Shown here: positions 6,077 through 12,490 of the stretch, one piece after another | Layout of the letters: each line of letters begins with the position of its first letter | How positions within the stretch are numbered: the first letter of the stretch is position 1 | Origin: Nitrospinae bacterium AH_259_B05_G02_I21 | GTDB lineage: Bacteria > JADFOP01 | DNA: 15,282 bases | Reading direction: 5' to 3' | Assembly (NCBI GenBank): GCA_027717595.1 | Contig: JALLOF010000036.1 | Coordinates: forward strand, 1-15,282 | Program-made: the position numbers and the translations under genes | Notes under the pieces: generated by a model | Seen by the model: only the letters and a program-made list of their open reading frames with translations | The model's database searches: none | What the model was told of the DNA's origin: nothing

Positions 6077-7075
6077 ATGATTATCGGTCTGACAGGACGG
6101 AATGGCGCCGGCAAGGGCGTCATGGCCGACTACCTGGCCCGAAAGAGCTTCGAGGCCCACTCGCTCTCGGACATCCTCCGCGAGGAGCTGCGGGCCCGCG
6201 GGGAGCCGATTACCCGGGAGCGCCTCATCGAGACCGGCAGGGAGCTTCGAGCCGCCTACGGACCGGCGGTCCTGGCCGAGCGGACCCTGGCTCGGCTGGC
6301 CCCAAACAAGAACTACGTCATCGACTCGATCCGCCACCCAGCCGAAGTCGAAGCGCTCCGAAGCCGCGAAAGCTTCGTCCTCGTCAACGTGGAGGCCCCG
6401 CTCGAGGTCCGCTTCGAGCGAAACCGGGAGCGAGGCCGCGAGGCCGACCCCAAGACGCTCGAGGCCTTCCGGGCCCTCGAGGAGGCCGAGCTCGAGAGCT
6501 CCGAGGAGGAAGGCCAGCAGCTCGTCCGCTGCGAGGAGATGGCCGACCACGCCGTGGTGAACGACTCGACGATCGAGGGCTTCTGCGAGCGCATCGACCG
6601 GCTCGTCGGCTCGCTGCTCCAGGGCTCCTCGCGCCCCGGATGGGACGAGTACTTCATGAACATCGCCCAGGTCGTCTCGAGCCGCTCAAACTGCATCAAG
6701 CGCAAGGTCGCGTCCGTCGTGGTCCAAGATAGGCGCATCATCTCGACCGGCTACAACGGCACGCCCCGGGGCACGCGCAACTGCAACGAGGGGGGTTGCC
6801 CCCGGTGCAACGAGCTCGCCCCGGCCGGCACCGCCCTGGATGAGTGCCTCTGCTCCCACGCCGAGGAAAACTCCATCACCCAGGCGGCCTACCACGGCAT
6901 ATCGGTGCGCGGGGCGACGCTCTATTCCACCTACTCGCCGTGTCTCATGTGCACCAAGATGATCATCAACGCCGGCATCGCCGAAGTCGTATACAACGAG
7001 AACTACCCCCTCGGCGCCCGCGCCCAGGCCCTCCTAAAAGAAGCCGGCGTCACCATCCGCCAGCTTCACCTCTAA
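6077..7075 (+). CDS. Fusion of a P-loop (d)NMP/dephospho-CoA-kinase-like domain and a deoxycytidylate deaminase (332 aa)
   Basis: The N-terminal half (about 1-175) is a P-loop kinase-like domain with Walker A GRNGAGKG (7-14), DSIRHPAEVEAL (83-94) and RFERNRERG (112-120). The C-terminal half (about 187-332) is a dCMP deaminase with the zinc motifs HAEEN (261-265, His261 ligand, Glu263 proton shuttle) and PCLMC (288-292, Cys289 and Cys292). Extra cysteines in CNEGGCPRC (236-244) and ECLC (256-259) may bind a second zinc, as in phage T4 dCMP deaminase. dCMP deaminases make dUMP for thymidylate synthesis. Kinase-deaminase fusions are known in yeast Dcd1 and in antiphage AvcD proteins, which are longer. 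ATG 6077 is the only start after an in-frame TGA at 6053; the SD is weak. A housekeeping role is more likely given FYDLN, def and hpt as neighbours. Confidence 0.87.
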   Translation: MIIGLTGRNGAGKGVMADYLARKSFEAHSLSDILREELRARGEPITRERLIETGRELRAAYGPAVLAERTLARLAPNKNYVIDSIRHPAEVEALRSRESFVLVNVEAPLEVRFERNRERGREADPKTLEAFRALEEAELESSEEEGQQLVRCEEMADHAVVNDSTIEGFCERIDRLVGSLLQGSSRPGWDEYFMNIAQVVSSRSNCIKRKVASVVVQDRRIISTGYNGTPRGTRNCNEGGCPRCNELAPAGTALDECLCSHAEENSITQAAYHGISVRGATLYSTYSPCLMCTKMIINAGIAEVVYNENYPLGARAQALLKEAGVTIRQLHL

Positions 7076-7115
7076 GCAGCGAGATGCCAGGGGCGACGCC
7101 AGATAAGAGGCCCCC

Positions 7116-7670
7116 GTGGCTATACTGAAGGTCGCCCAACTCGGCCACCCCGTGCTCCGCCATGTGGCCAAGCCCGTGCCGGCTGAGCTATTCGGCGACG
7201 CGGCCTTGGAGCGACTCATCACCGACATGTTGGATACCATGCGGGAGTACGAAGGGGTGGGGCTCGCCGGGCCCCAGGTCCACCACCCGATCCAGCTCAT
7301 CGTCATCGAGGCCGCCGACGAGCGGACCGACCGGGGGGAGATCCCCCTCACGGTGCTCCTAAACCCCCGCATCCTAGAGGCCTCCGAGGAGATGGTCACC
7401 GACTGGGAGGGTTGCCTATCGGTGGGGGATTTGCGGGGCCTGGTGCCACGGGCCCGGCGCGTCGTCGTCGAGGCCCTCGACCCGGGCGGTCAGCCGCTCA
7501 CGCTCAAGGCCGAGGACTTCTTCGCCCGGGTGCTTCAGCACGAGATAGACCACCTCCAGGGCACGCTCTTCATCGACCGGATGGACGACCTCCAGTCGCT
7601 CTCCTTCGGCCGGGAGTACCTCCGCTACCGGGCTCCCCGACCTCCGGACGAGCCCGACGAGCGGGACTAA
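7116..7670 (+). CDS. def: Peptide deformylase
   Basis: This enzyme removes the N-formyl group from nascent proteins at the ribosome exit, using a bound metal (Fe2+ in most). The three signature motifs are present: GVGLAGPQ (47-54), EGCLS (98-102, metal ligand Cys100) and QHEIDH (141-146, ligands His142 and His146, catalytic Glu143). The usual second Ala of GLAAPQ is Gly here, a variant also seen in other deformylases. The 184-residue length is normal, with a short Pro/Glu/Asp tail. GTG 7116 has AGAGG a few bases upstream and gives the standard 'AILKV..LGHPVLR' start. It lies 40 bp after the deaminase fusion with no clear promoter between them, so co-transcription is likely. Confidence 0.95.
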   Translation: MAILKVAQLGHPVLRHVAKPVPAELFGDAALERLITDMLDTMREYEGVGLAGPQVHHPIQLIVIEAADERTDRGEIPLTVLLNPRILEASEEMVTDWEGCLSVGDLRGLVPRARRVVVEALDPGGQPLTLKAEDFFARVLQHEIDHLQGTLFIDRMDDLQSLSFGREYLRYRAPRPPDEPDERD

Positions 7671-7696
7671 TCCCGCCTCGGCCCCCCTCCCGTGCC

Positions 7697-7726
7697 TTGA
7701 CGAATTCGACCCCCCGGCCCTATATT
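7697..7726 (+). promoter_or_regulatory. Promoter of hpt
   Basis: TTGACG (7697-7702), an 18-bp spacer and TATATT (7721-7726), five of six matches in each box. It is located 46 bp before the hpt start, so hpt has its own promoter. Confidence 0.75.
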
Positions 7727-7771
7727 GAACTCAACCCCATCGTGGGACGCTTCTTCGGATCGAGGCCAGTC

Positions 7772-8320
7772 ATGGCGACAATCGAGCAGCCCAACATCAC
7801 TCTCGAGGAGATCCTCCTGACCGAGGACCAGATCCGGCGCCGGGTGGCTGAGCTGGGCGAGGAGGTAACCCGGAAGTTCGAGCCCCACGGCCGCCTCGTG
7901 GTCATCGGGGTCCTCAAGGGAAGCGTCGTCTTCATGGTCGATTTGCTGCGACGCATCACCATCCCGTGCACCTTCGACTTCGTCCACACCACCTCCTACG
8001 GGACCGAAACCACCTCCGTTGGGGACGTGCAACTGATCAAAGACATCACGATGTCCCTGGAGGGAGAGCGGGTCCTGCTTGTGGACGACATCCTCGATAC
8101 GGGCTACACCCTCTCCTACCTCGTCAAGCACATCCAGAGCAAGGGGCCCAAGAGTGTCCATACGTGCGTGCTGCTTGACAAATCCTCCCGCCGCCAGGTG
8201 GACATCGCGCCCGACTGGATCGGCTTCTCCATCCCGGATACCTTTGTCGTGGGCTACGGGCTGGACTGCGCCGAGCTCTACCGAGATCTCCCCCACGTGG
8301 TCGGCGTGCGGCTGGAATAG
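7772..8320 (+). CDS. hpt: Hypoxanthine phosphoribosyltransferase (182 aa)
   Basis: A cytoplasmic purine salvage enzyme converting hypoxanthine (often also guanine) plus PRPP to the nucleotide. Visible motifs are the LKGS pyrophosphate loop (48-51), the flexible SYGTET loop (75-80), the PRPP loop VLLVDDILDTGYTL (101-114) with the two consecutive acidic residues, a LDKSSRR stretch, and the C-terminal IPDTFVVGYGLD purine-binding region. The 182-residue length matches bacterial Hpt. ATG 7772 is chosen because GAGG lies about 7 bases upstream and a good promoter ends at 7726; the longer open frame reaching back into def is spurious. An intergenic GC-rich stretch of about 125 bp separates it from the lipoprotein gene. 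Confidence 0.96.
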   Translation: MATIEQPNITLEEILLTEDQIRRRVAELGEEVTRKFEPHGRLVVIGVLKGSVVFMVDLLRRITIPCTFDFVHTTSYGTETTSVGDVQLIKDITMSLEGERVLLVDDILDTGYTLSYLVKHIQSKGPKSVHTCVLLDKSSRRQVDIAPDWIGFSIPDTFVVGYGLDCAELYRDLPHVVGVRLE

Positions 8321-8407
8321 CCCGGCCCGCCGGCCCCGCATCCGACCCCCTCGCCGTCGCCCCCGCACCAGAACCGCCACTTGGCCCTCCCGCCGGTGCC
8401 GTCGGGC

Positions 8408-8416
8408 TGATATACT
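8408..8416 (+). promoter_or_regulatory. Extended -10 promoter of the lipoprotein gene
   Basis: TGATATACT is an extended -10 element (TG-n-TATACT) with no good -35 at 16-18 bp. The start site would be near 8423, leaving a leader of about 25 nt that contains a perfect AAGGAGGT ribosome binding site (8433-8440). Confidence 0.5.
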
Positions 8417-8446
8417 GGACGAAGGCCCGGGCAAGGAGGTCGATTC

Positions 8447-9061
8447 GTGAAGCCACGGTGGGGGCACGTTGCGGCAGTGGTGCTGGGCGTCAGTTTGGCG
8501 GGGGTCGGCTGTGCGCCCCCGGCCGTTGCGCCTCCGGCCATACGTGAGGCCGAGGCGTACTCGGCCAAAGCCGCTCGCGCGGGCCTGACGATCGCCGCCG
8601 ACGCCTACGTCGACCCGGACAAGTCCAAGGCCGTCTTCGGCGTCGAGATGGCGCGCAAGGGCCTGTTGGCCGTCAACCTCATCTTCAACAACACCGGCCC
8701 GAAGAAGTTCTTCGTCTACACCAACCAGATTACGTTCAAAGACGCCAACGGCCAAAGCCGCCCGCGCCTGGAAGCGACCCACGTGGCCGCCGCCGTCGAG
8801 GGCCGGGGCCTCGCCGAGGGGCTGGGAACGGCATCGGTGGGCGTGGGCATGGTGGGACTGGAGAGCCGCTCGAGCCCGTCCGCCGTACAGCGCTACCTCA
8901 ACGTCTCGCTGGCCGGCCGCGTCCTGGCCCCCCAGACGAGAGCCCACGGTTTCGTCTTCTTCGGCCTGGACAAAGACCGGCTCGTGACGGGCCAGGTCCT
9001 CGTGCCCGTCCACGACACAGCCGACGACCGCATCCTCGTCTTTGAAATCAGCATTCCCTAA
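8447..9061 (+). CDS. Probable lipoprotein of unknown function (204 aa)
   Basis: GTG 8447 follows AAGGAGGT with six-base spacing, the best ribosome binding site in the window. The N-terminus has a basic start (MKPRW), a hydrophobic core (about 8-19) and a lipobox-like AGVGC with Cys22, which fits the loose lipoprotein pattern although -3 is Gly rather than Leu. A Pro/Ala linker follows. The mature part contains VNLIFNNTGPKKFFVYTNQI (about 76-95), resembling a beta-sandwich accessory protein, and a Gly-rich segment (GLAEGLGTASVGVGMVG) that may insert into or lie on a membrane. I do not recognise a family. It is convergent with the carD-like gene, 62 bp apart. Location at an envelope membrane is inferred. 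Confidence 0.75.
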   Translation: MKPRWGHVAAVVLGVSLAGVGCAPPAVAPPAIREAEAYSAKAARAGLTIAADAYVDPDKSKAVFGVEMARKGLLAVNLIFNNTGPKKFFVYTNQITFKDANGQSRPRLEATHVAAAVEGRGLAEGLGTASVGVGMVGLESRSSPSAVQRYLNVSLAGRVLAPQTRAHGFVFFGLDKDRLVTGQVLVPVHDTADDRILVFEISIP

Positions 9062-9123
9062 GAGATCGGTGCCGCGGCTGACGGCGAATTGGGAACGTGA
9101 CGGGGTCTGGGGCGATGGGTCCT

Positions 9124-9657
9124 TCAGCGGAGCATATCCCGGGGGGTGGCTCGCTTCAGGGTGGAGCGAATTTTGCGCTGAACCGTCGCCTTGGTCGTGG
9201 CTTCGGCGTCGGCCAGCTCATCGATGAGCTCGGACCAGGTATAGCGGTCCAGGTCCTTGAGGTGGACGTCGGTAATCGCGTTGGAGAGGCTGAAGGCGTA
9301 GACGCGGCGCACGACCCGCGCCAGCGCCTCTGACTGGCCGGTTCGCAGATCCCCCTTCAGCTCCTGGTAGAAGGCCGTCTGTGAGGTGTGGTCCTGCTCC
9401 TCTTCCTCGTCCAGGGGCTCGGCCAGCACCTCCATGACCCCCTCCACTTCGTCGGGGCTGATGGGTCGCCGCAGGCCGTGCTCGGCCGCCCGGCTGGCGG
9501 GAATGACGACCCGCCCGCCCCGGCGACCCTCCAGGGCGATGACGAAGCAGGTCTCCTCCCCTCCCCCGTGAAGGGATTGGCGCTCGACGGCCTGGACCAC
9601 GCCCCGGCCGTGAAGCGGAACGGTCAATCTATCGCCTACTTTGAATGGATTTTTCAC
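9124..9657 (-). CDS. carD: CarD/CdnL-family RNA polymerase-binding transcription regulator (177 aa)
   Basis: The N-terminus FKVGDRLTVPLHGRGVVQAV (5-24) is the Tudor-like CarD/TRCF RNA polymerase interaction domain, which contacts the beta subunit. A mostly helical C-terminal region follows from about residue 65, interrupted by an acidic run (DEEEEQD, 83-89), and it ends in a basic tail. The length fits the CdnL/CarD group (about 160-170). These proteins stabilise open promoter complexes, notably at rRNA promoters. I see only one Trp (141), not clearly at the position used by CarD/CdnL to wedge the promoter bubble. The start is GTG (9655-9657) with GGGGG upstream. Its promoter (9681-9710) has a G9 run on the plus strand within the spacer. 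Neighbours are unrelated: a convergent lipoprotein and a divergent barrel protein. Confidence 0.85.
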   Translation of the reverse strand: MKNPFKVGDRLTVPLHGRGVVQAVERQSLHGGGEETCFVIALEGRRGGRVVIPASRAAEHGLRRPISPDEVEGVMEVLAEPLDEEEEQDHTSQTAFYQELKGDLRTGQSEALARVVRRVYAFSLSNAITDVHLKDLDRYTWSELIDELADAEATTKATVQRKIRSTLKRATPRDMLR

Positions 9658-9680
9658 GAGACCCCCTGCCCTCTAAGGTG

Positions 9681-9710
9681 AGCCTACGGCAGGGGGGGGG
9701 CCGCTGTCAA
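9681..9710 (-). promoter_or_regulatory. Promoter of carD with a homopolymer run in its spacer
   Basis: Read on the minus strand: a perfect TTGACA (9705-9710), an 18-bp spacer and TAGGCT (9681-9686). The spacer holds nine consecutive Cs (G9 on the plus strand, 9692-9700). The predicted start lies about 15 nt before the GTG, leaving just enough leader for a ribosome binding site. Confidence 0.65.
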
Positions 9711-9884
9711 GCGACGGGTGTAGGACCCCCCCGGTGGGCTGAATAAGGCTTCCGTTCGCCTGCAGGTTGTGCTTTAATGCGGGCTTTGGGAAACCGGGGC
9801 TGCCTGATGTGAGGCCGGCCCCTTCTTGTGAGCGACGTGCGCTGCCGCGGTGGCGCACCCTCGGGCCGGGGCAAGGAAGTTACG

Positions 9885-10538
9885 ATGTCGGTTAAGTTCA
9901 TCGAGTACTGGAACCTCCAGCCCAACAAGGAAGAGGCATTCGCCGAATACCTCACCGGGGAGTGGATTCCAGGGATGAACGAACTCGGCATCACCATCCT
10001 GGCCATCTGGAACATCTTGGTGGGCGCCGGTCCCCAGTTCGTCTGCGAGGGCATCGCCGAGGACCTCCAGCAGATCCAGGAAGCCCTAAGAGACGAGCGC
10101 CACTTCAATCTCAACGAGGGGCTCTTCGACTACGTGGACCAGTACTTCAGCCGGGTCCTTACGACCACGGGCCTGTTGCCGACGCTCATCGGCGAGCCCC
10201 ACCACCCGGCCGTAAAGCTCAACCAGTTCTGGGACCCCCGGCCCGGCATGGAGGCGGGCCTGCGCGCCTTTCTCACCGAGGAGTTCGCCCCCGCGCTCGA
10301 GGAGATGGGGCTTGTGGTCGGAGGCTACTGGAAGACCCTCGTCGGCCCCCGGCCCCACCAAAAGCTCGAGGGGCGGGCGGGCTCGCTGGAAGAGGCCTTG
10401 GCCGTCCTCCACAACACCACCTTCTACGAGCTCAAGGGCAGGCTCATGGACCACGTCAACCACTACGATAGTCAGATACTTAATCTCAAGGTGGTGCGGG
10501 TTATCGGCCGGGCGGCCGTCACCTACGAGTACCTCTAA
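9885..10538 (+). CDS. Tandem-duplicated small-barrel-like protein of unknown function (217 aa)
   Basis: ATG 9885 has AAGGAAG at about five bases. The protein is made of two homologous halves: residues 3-91 and 110-199 align end to end, for example VKFIEYWNLQPNKEEAFAEY with VKLNQFWDPRPGMEAGLRAF, then WNILVG with WKTLVG, then DYVDQYFSRVL with DHVNHYDSQIL. The pattern of a short strand, a long helix, GxxxxGxW and a closing strand resembles dimeric alpha/beta-barrel proteins (NIPSNAP/ABM/EthD-like). A duplicated chain could form the barrel within one polypeptide. There is no signal peptide or membrane segment. It lies 52 bp before the NhaD-like antiporter, so shared transcription is likely. The fold is inferred and the function unknown. 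Confidence 0.8.
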   Translation: MSVKFIEYWNLQPNKEEAFAEYLTGEWIPGMNELGITILAIWNILVGAGPQFVCEGIAEDLQQIQEALRDERHFNLNEGLFDYVDQYFSRVLTTTGLLPTLIGEPHHPAVKLNQFWDPRPGMEAGLRAFLTEEFAPALEEMGLVVGGYWKTLVGPRPHQKLEGRAGSLEEALAVLHNTTFYELKGRLMDHVNHYDSQILNLKVVRVIGRAAVTYEYL

Positions 10539-10590
10539 GCCACCGGGGCGATCCGAGGACCCGACGCCTCGTAGCGGATGGGGCTGGCCC

Positions 10591-12075
10591 ATGCGACGAG
10601 CGCTGCTCATCCTCTCCTGTCTTGTCTGGTTGGCGACTCCCACGGGGGCCTTCGCCGCCCCGGCGGGCTCAGCCTCCGGCAAAGAGAGTCCTCACGGCCA
10701 GGCCCCGGCGGCCGTCTCCTCCCCCGCCCAACACGGCGAACAATCTTCCGGCCACGGGGCCGAGCAAGTCGAGGCCGCCCACCACACGCCCGACGTAATT
10801 GTGCCCGTCTGGAGCGTGGTTCCCTTCGTCGGTATTCTGCTCTGCATCGCCCTCATCCCACTCATCAGCGGTGAGTGGTGGCACCACAACTTTACCAAGG
10901 TGAGTCTCGCCTTCTTCCTACCCATGGTCGCCTACGACCTGTATCTCTACGCCCCGGCCCTGGGGCACACGGCCATCGAGTACATAAGCTTCATCGCCCT
11001 GGTCGGAAGCCTCTACATCGTCTCCGGCGGCATCTACATCCGAGGCACGTTACGGGGCAAACCCATAACCAACACCGTCATCATGGCCATCGGCTCGCTG
11101 CTGGCTTCCTTCATCGGTACCACGGGCGCGGCTCTGACGCTGCTGAGGCCCTTGCTTAGGGCCAACGAGTCGCGCCAAAACAAGGTCCACACCATCATCT
11201 TCTTCACCTTCCTGGTCGCCAACATCGGCGGAAGCCTAACACCCTTGGGCGACCCGCCGCTCTTTCTCGGCTTCCTCCAGGGGGTGGACTTCTTCTGGAC
11301 CTTCCGGCTCGCGCCCCACTGGGCATTTGCCATCATAACGCTCCTTGCCATCTACTTCATTTGGGATACGATAGCTTACCGCCGCGAGGAGAAAAGCGAC
11401 GAGCCCGAAGAGGGGCCTAGGGAGCCCCTGGGCATCGAGGGCAAAATCAACTTCATCTTCCTCCTCGGCATCCTCTGCTTCGTGCTCTTCTACAAGAATG
11501 TCCGGCAGGCATTCCCGCACTTCCACTACGCCGGGGACATCTTCCAGGTAGGCGGCATGGTGCTCATGGCGGCCGCAAGCATGTGGATTACGCCCAAGCG
11601 CATCCGCGAGGAAAACGCCTTCACCTGGTTCCCGGTAAAGGAGGTTGCGGTCCTCTTCGCCGCCATCTTCGCCGCCATGATGCCCACGCTTCTGCTGCTG
11701 CAGACCCGCGGGGCGGAGCTCGGGGTGACGAAGCCGTGGCAGTTCTTCTGGGTAACGGGCATCCTGTCGAGCTTCCTCGATAACGCCCCCACCTACCTCA
11801 CCTTCCTCTCGCTCGCCAAGGCCCTGCCGGCGGGCAAAGTCTTCATACCTCTTGTGGACGGCAGCTCCGTCAACCAGTTCATCCTCAAGGGTATCTCTGT
11901 CGGCGCCGTCTTCATGGGGGCCAACTCCTACATCGGAAACGCCCCCAACTTCATGGTGAAGTCGGTCGCGGAGGAGGCGGGCGTCAAGATGCCTTCCTTC
12001 TTCGGCTACATGGCCTACTCGACGGCCATCCTAGTGCCGCTTTTCTTCGTCGTCACCTGGATCTTCTTCCTGTAG
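10591..12075 (+). CDS. nhaD: NhaD-type sodium/proton antiporter (494 aa)
   Basis: An inner-membrane antiporter of the ion transporter superfamily, expected to exchange Na+ (or Li+) for H+. It begins with a cleavable-looking signal peptide (1-22, ending AFA) and a His/Ser/Gly-rich periplasmic linker (about 23-66), then many hydrophobic segments from about residue 70 to the end. Family hallmarks are TPLGDPPLFLGFLQGV in the first half, and SSFLDNAPTYLTF and GANSYIGNAPNFM in the second. ATG 10591 is chosen because it gives this signal peptide; no strong SD is visible and the longer frame overlaps the preceding gene. ArsB/CitM-like carriers are distant relatives but lack these motifs. A small membrane peptide gene follows 200 bp downstream. 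Confidence 0.85.
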   Translation: MRRALLILSCLVWLATPTGAFAAPAGSASGKESPHGQAPAAVSSPAQHGEQSSGHGAEQVEAAHHTPDVIVPVWSVVPFVGILLCIALIPLISGEWWHHNFTKVSLAFFLPMVAYDLYLYAPALGHTAIEYISFIALVGSLYIVSGGIYIRGTLRGKPITNTVIMAIGSLLASFIGTTGAALTLLRPLLRANESRQNKVHTIIFFTFLVANIGGSLTPLGDPPLFLGFLQGVDFFWTFRLAPHWAFAIITLLAIYFIWDTIAYRREEKSDEPEEGPREPLGIEGKINFIFLLGILCFVLFYKNVRQAFPHFHYAGDIFQVGGMVLMAAASMWITPKRIREENAFTWFPVKEVAVLFAAIFAAMMPTLLLLQTRGAELGVTKPWQFFWVTGILSSFLDNAPTYLTFLSLAKALPAGKVFIPLVDGSSVNQFILKGISVGAVFMGANSYIGNAPNFMVKSVAEEAGVKMPSFFGYMAYSTAILVPLFFVVTWIFFL

Positions 12076-12111
12076 GGACGAACTCCCCGAAGCCTCTACC
12101 CACCTCGTCCC
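12075..12111 (+). repeat. Inverted repeat at the stop codon of nhaD
   Basis: GGGACGA (12075-12081) and TCGTCCC (12105-12111) form a perfect 7-bp inverted repeat around a 23-nt spacer, the left arm sharing the last base of the stop codon. No T-tract follows, so it is not a standard terminator; it may stabilise the mRNA 3' end. Confidence 0.35.
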
Positions 12112-12221
12112 CATTGACCGAATCCCTCAACACGGCAGCCTTCTGGCCGATAAAAAGGAAGACAGGTCTCTTGTGGATAGAAGGGCTGCGCAAGGCACAG
12201 AACTTGCTTTTAGACCATGCC

Positions 12222-12242
12222 AAGGGGTCCGGGAGACCCCTT
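12222..12242 (+). promoter_or_regulatory. Leader hairpin upstream of the 27-residue membrane peptide
   Basis: AAGGGGTC-cggga-GACCCCTT is a perfect 8-bp stem with a 5-nt loop. Only three Ts follow, so it is at best a weak terminator. With the SD-covering dyad at 12253-12267 it gives the small gene two consecutive structures in its leader. Confidence 0.5.
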
Positions 12243-12252
12243 TGAGAGATAA

Positions 12253-12267
12253 CCTCCCCGGGGGAGG
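12253..12267 (+). promoter_or_regulatory. Dyad that can cover the ribosome binding site of the small membrane peptide
   Basis: CCTCCCC-G-GGGGAGG is a perfect palindrome. As RNA, CCTCC can pair with GGAGG over a 5-nt loop, hiding the strong SD GGGGAGGGAG (12261-12270). This suggests, but does not prove, translational control. Confidence 0.4.
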
Positions 12268-12275
12268 GAGCCACG

Positions 12276-12359
12276 GTGACCATATTTGACGCTTTCATCC
12301 TCAGCATCTGCCTAAGCCTGGTGGCTATCCTCGCCTACAACCTATTTTTCAGCTATTGA
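12276..12359 (+). CDS. 27-residue single-helix membrane peptide
   Basis: GTG 12276 follows the very strong ribosome binding site GGGGAGGGAG with five-base spacing. The product starts MTIFDAF and continues as one hydrophobic helix (about residues 8-24, ILSICLSLVAILAYN), ending FFSY. That is the size and character of small inner-membrane subunits such as KdpF or CydX, but I recognise neither. It lies downstream of nhaD, from which hairpins separate it, and upstream of a probable terminator (12372-12413). An accessory peptide for the antiporter is one reading; an independent regulatory peptide or chance ORF are others. The strong SD and clean membrane helix make a real gene plausible. Confidence 0.5.
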   Translation: MTIFDAFILSICLSLVAILAYNLFFSY

Positions 12360-12371
12360 GGACGACTTAAT

Positions 12372-12413
12372 AACCGCTTTGGGGGCCGCCTTTAGCCCTA
12401 ACTGGGGTTTTTT
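12372..12413 (+). terminator. Probable Rho-independent terminator after the small membrane peptide
   Basis: AACC...GGGC (12372-12385) can pair with GCCC...GGTT (12395-12409) as an interrupted GC stem, followed by TTTTTT (12408-12413). The stem is imperfect but the T-tract is clear. It marks the end of the GC-rich block before the AT-richer insert. Confidence 0.5.
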
Positions 12414-12425
12414 CCCTGGTAACTA

Positions 12426-12480
12426 TCCCTTGACAGTAGGTACGAAATGCCCTATATTATTACTGTAGGTAGTCAAGGGA
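12426..12480 (+). repeat. Nested inverted repeats and a short direct repeat around the transposase promoter
   Basis: TCCCTTGAC (12426-12434) is the inverse of GTCAAGGGA (12472-12480), and inside them ACAGTA (12433-12438) is the inverse of TACTGT (12461-12466). GTAGGTA also occurs twice in direct orientation (12436-12442 and 12465-12471). The left arm contains the -35 box and the right arm contributes the SD, so this could be an operator or part of a transposon end. Confidence 0.5.
12430..12458 (+). promoter_or_regulatory. Strong promoter of the transposase gene
   Basis: Perfect TTGACA (12430-12435), a 17-bp spacer and TATATT (12453-12458, 5/6). Expected start near 12465; SD GGGAGGA (12477-12483) is about 7 bases before the ATG. 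Confidence 0.8.
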
Positions 12481-12490
12481 GGACAAGCCC

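Noticed and set aside
5591-6550. Minus-strand open frame of 319 codons opposite FYDLN and the kinase domain
   Set aside because: Antisense shadow of recognisable proteins; no domain seen.
7667-9013. Minus-strand open frame of 448 codons opposite hpt and the lipoprotein
   Set aside because: Antisense shadow of two well-supported genes; no recognisable protein pattern.
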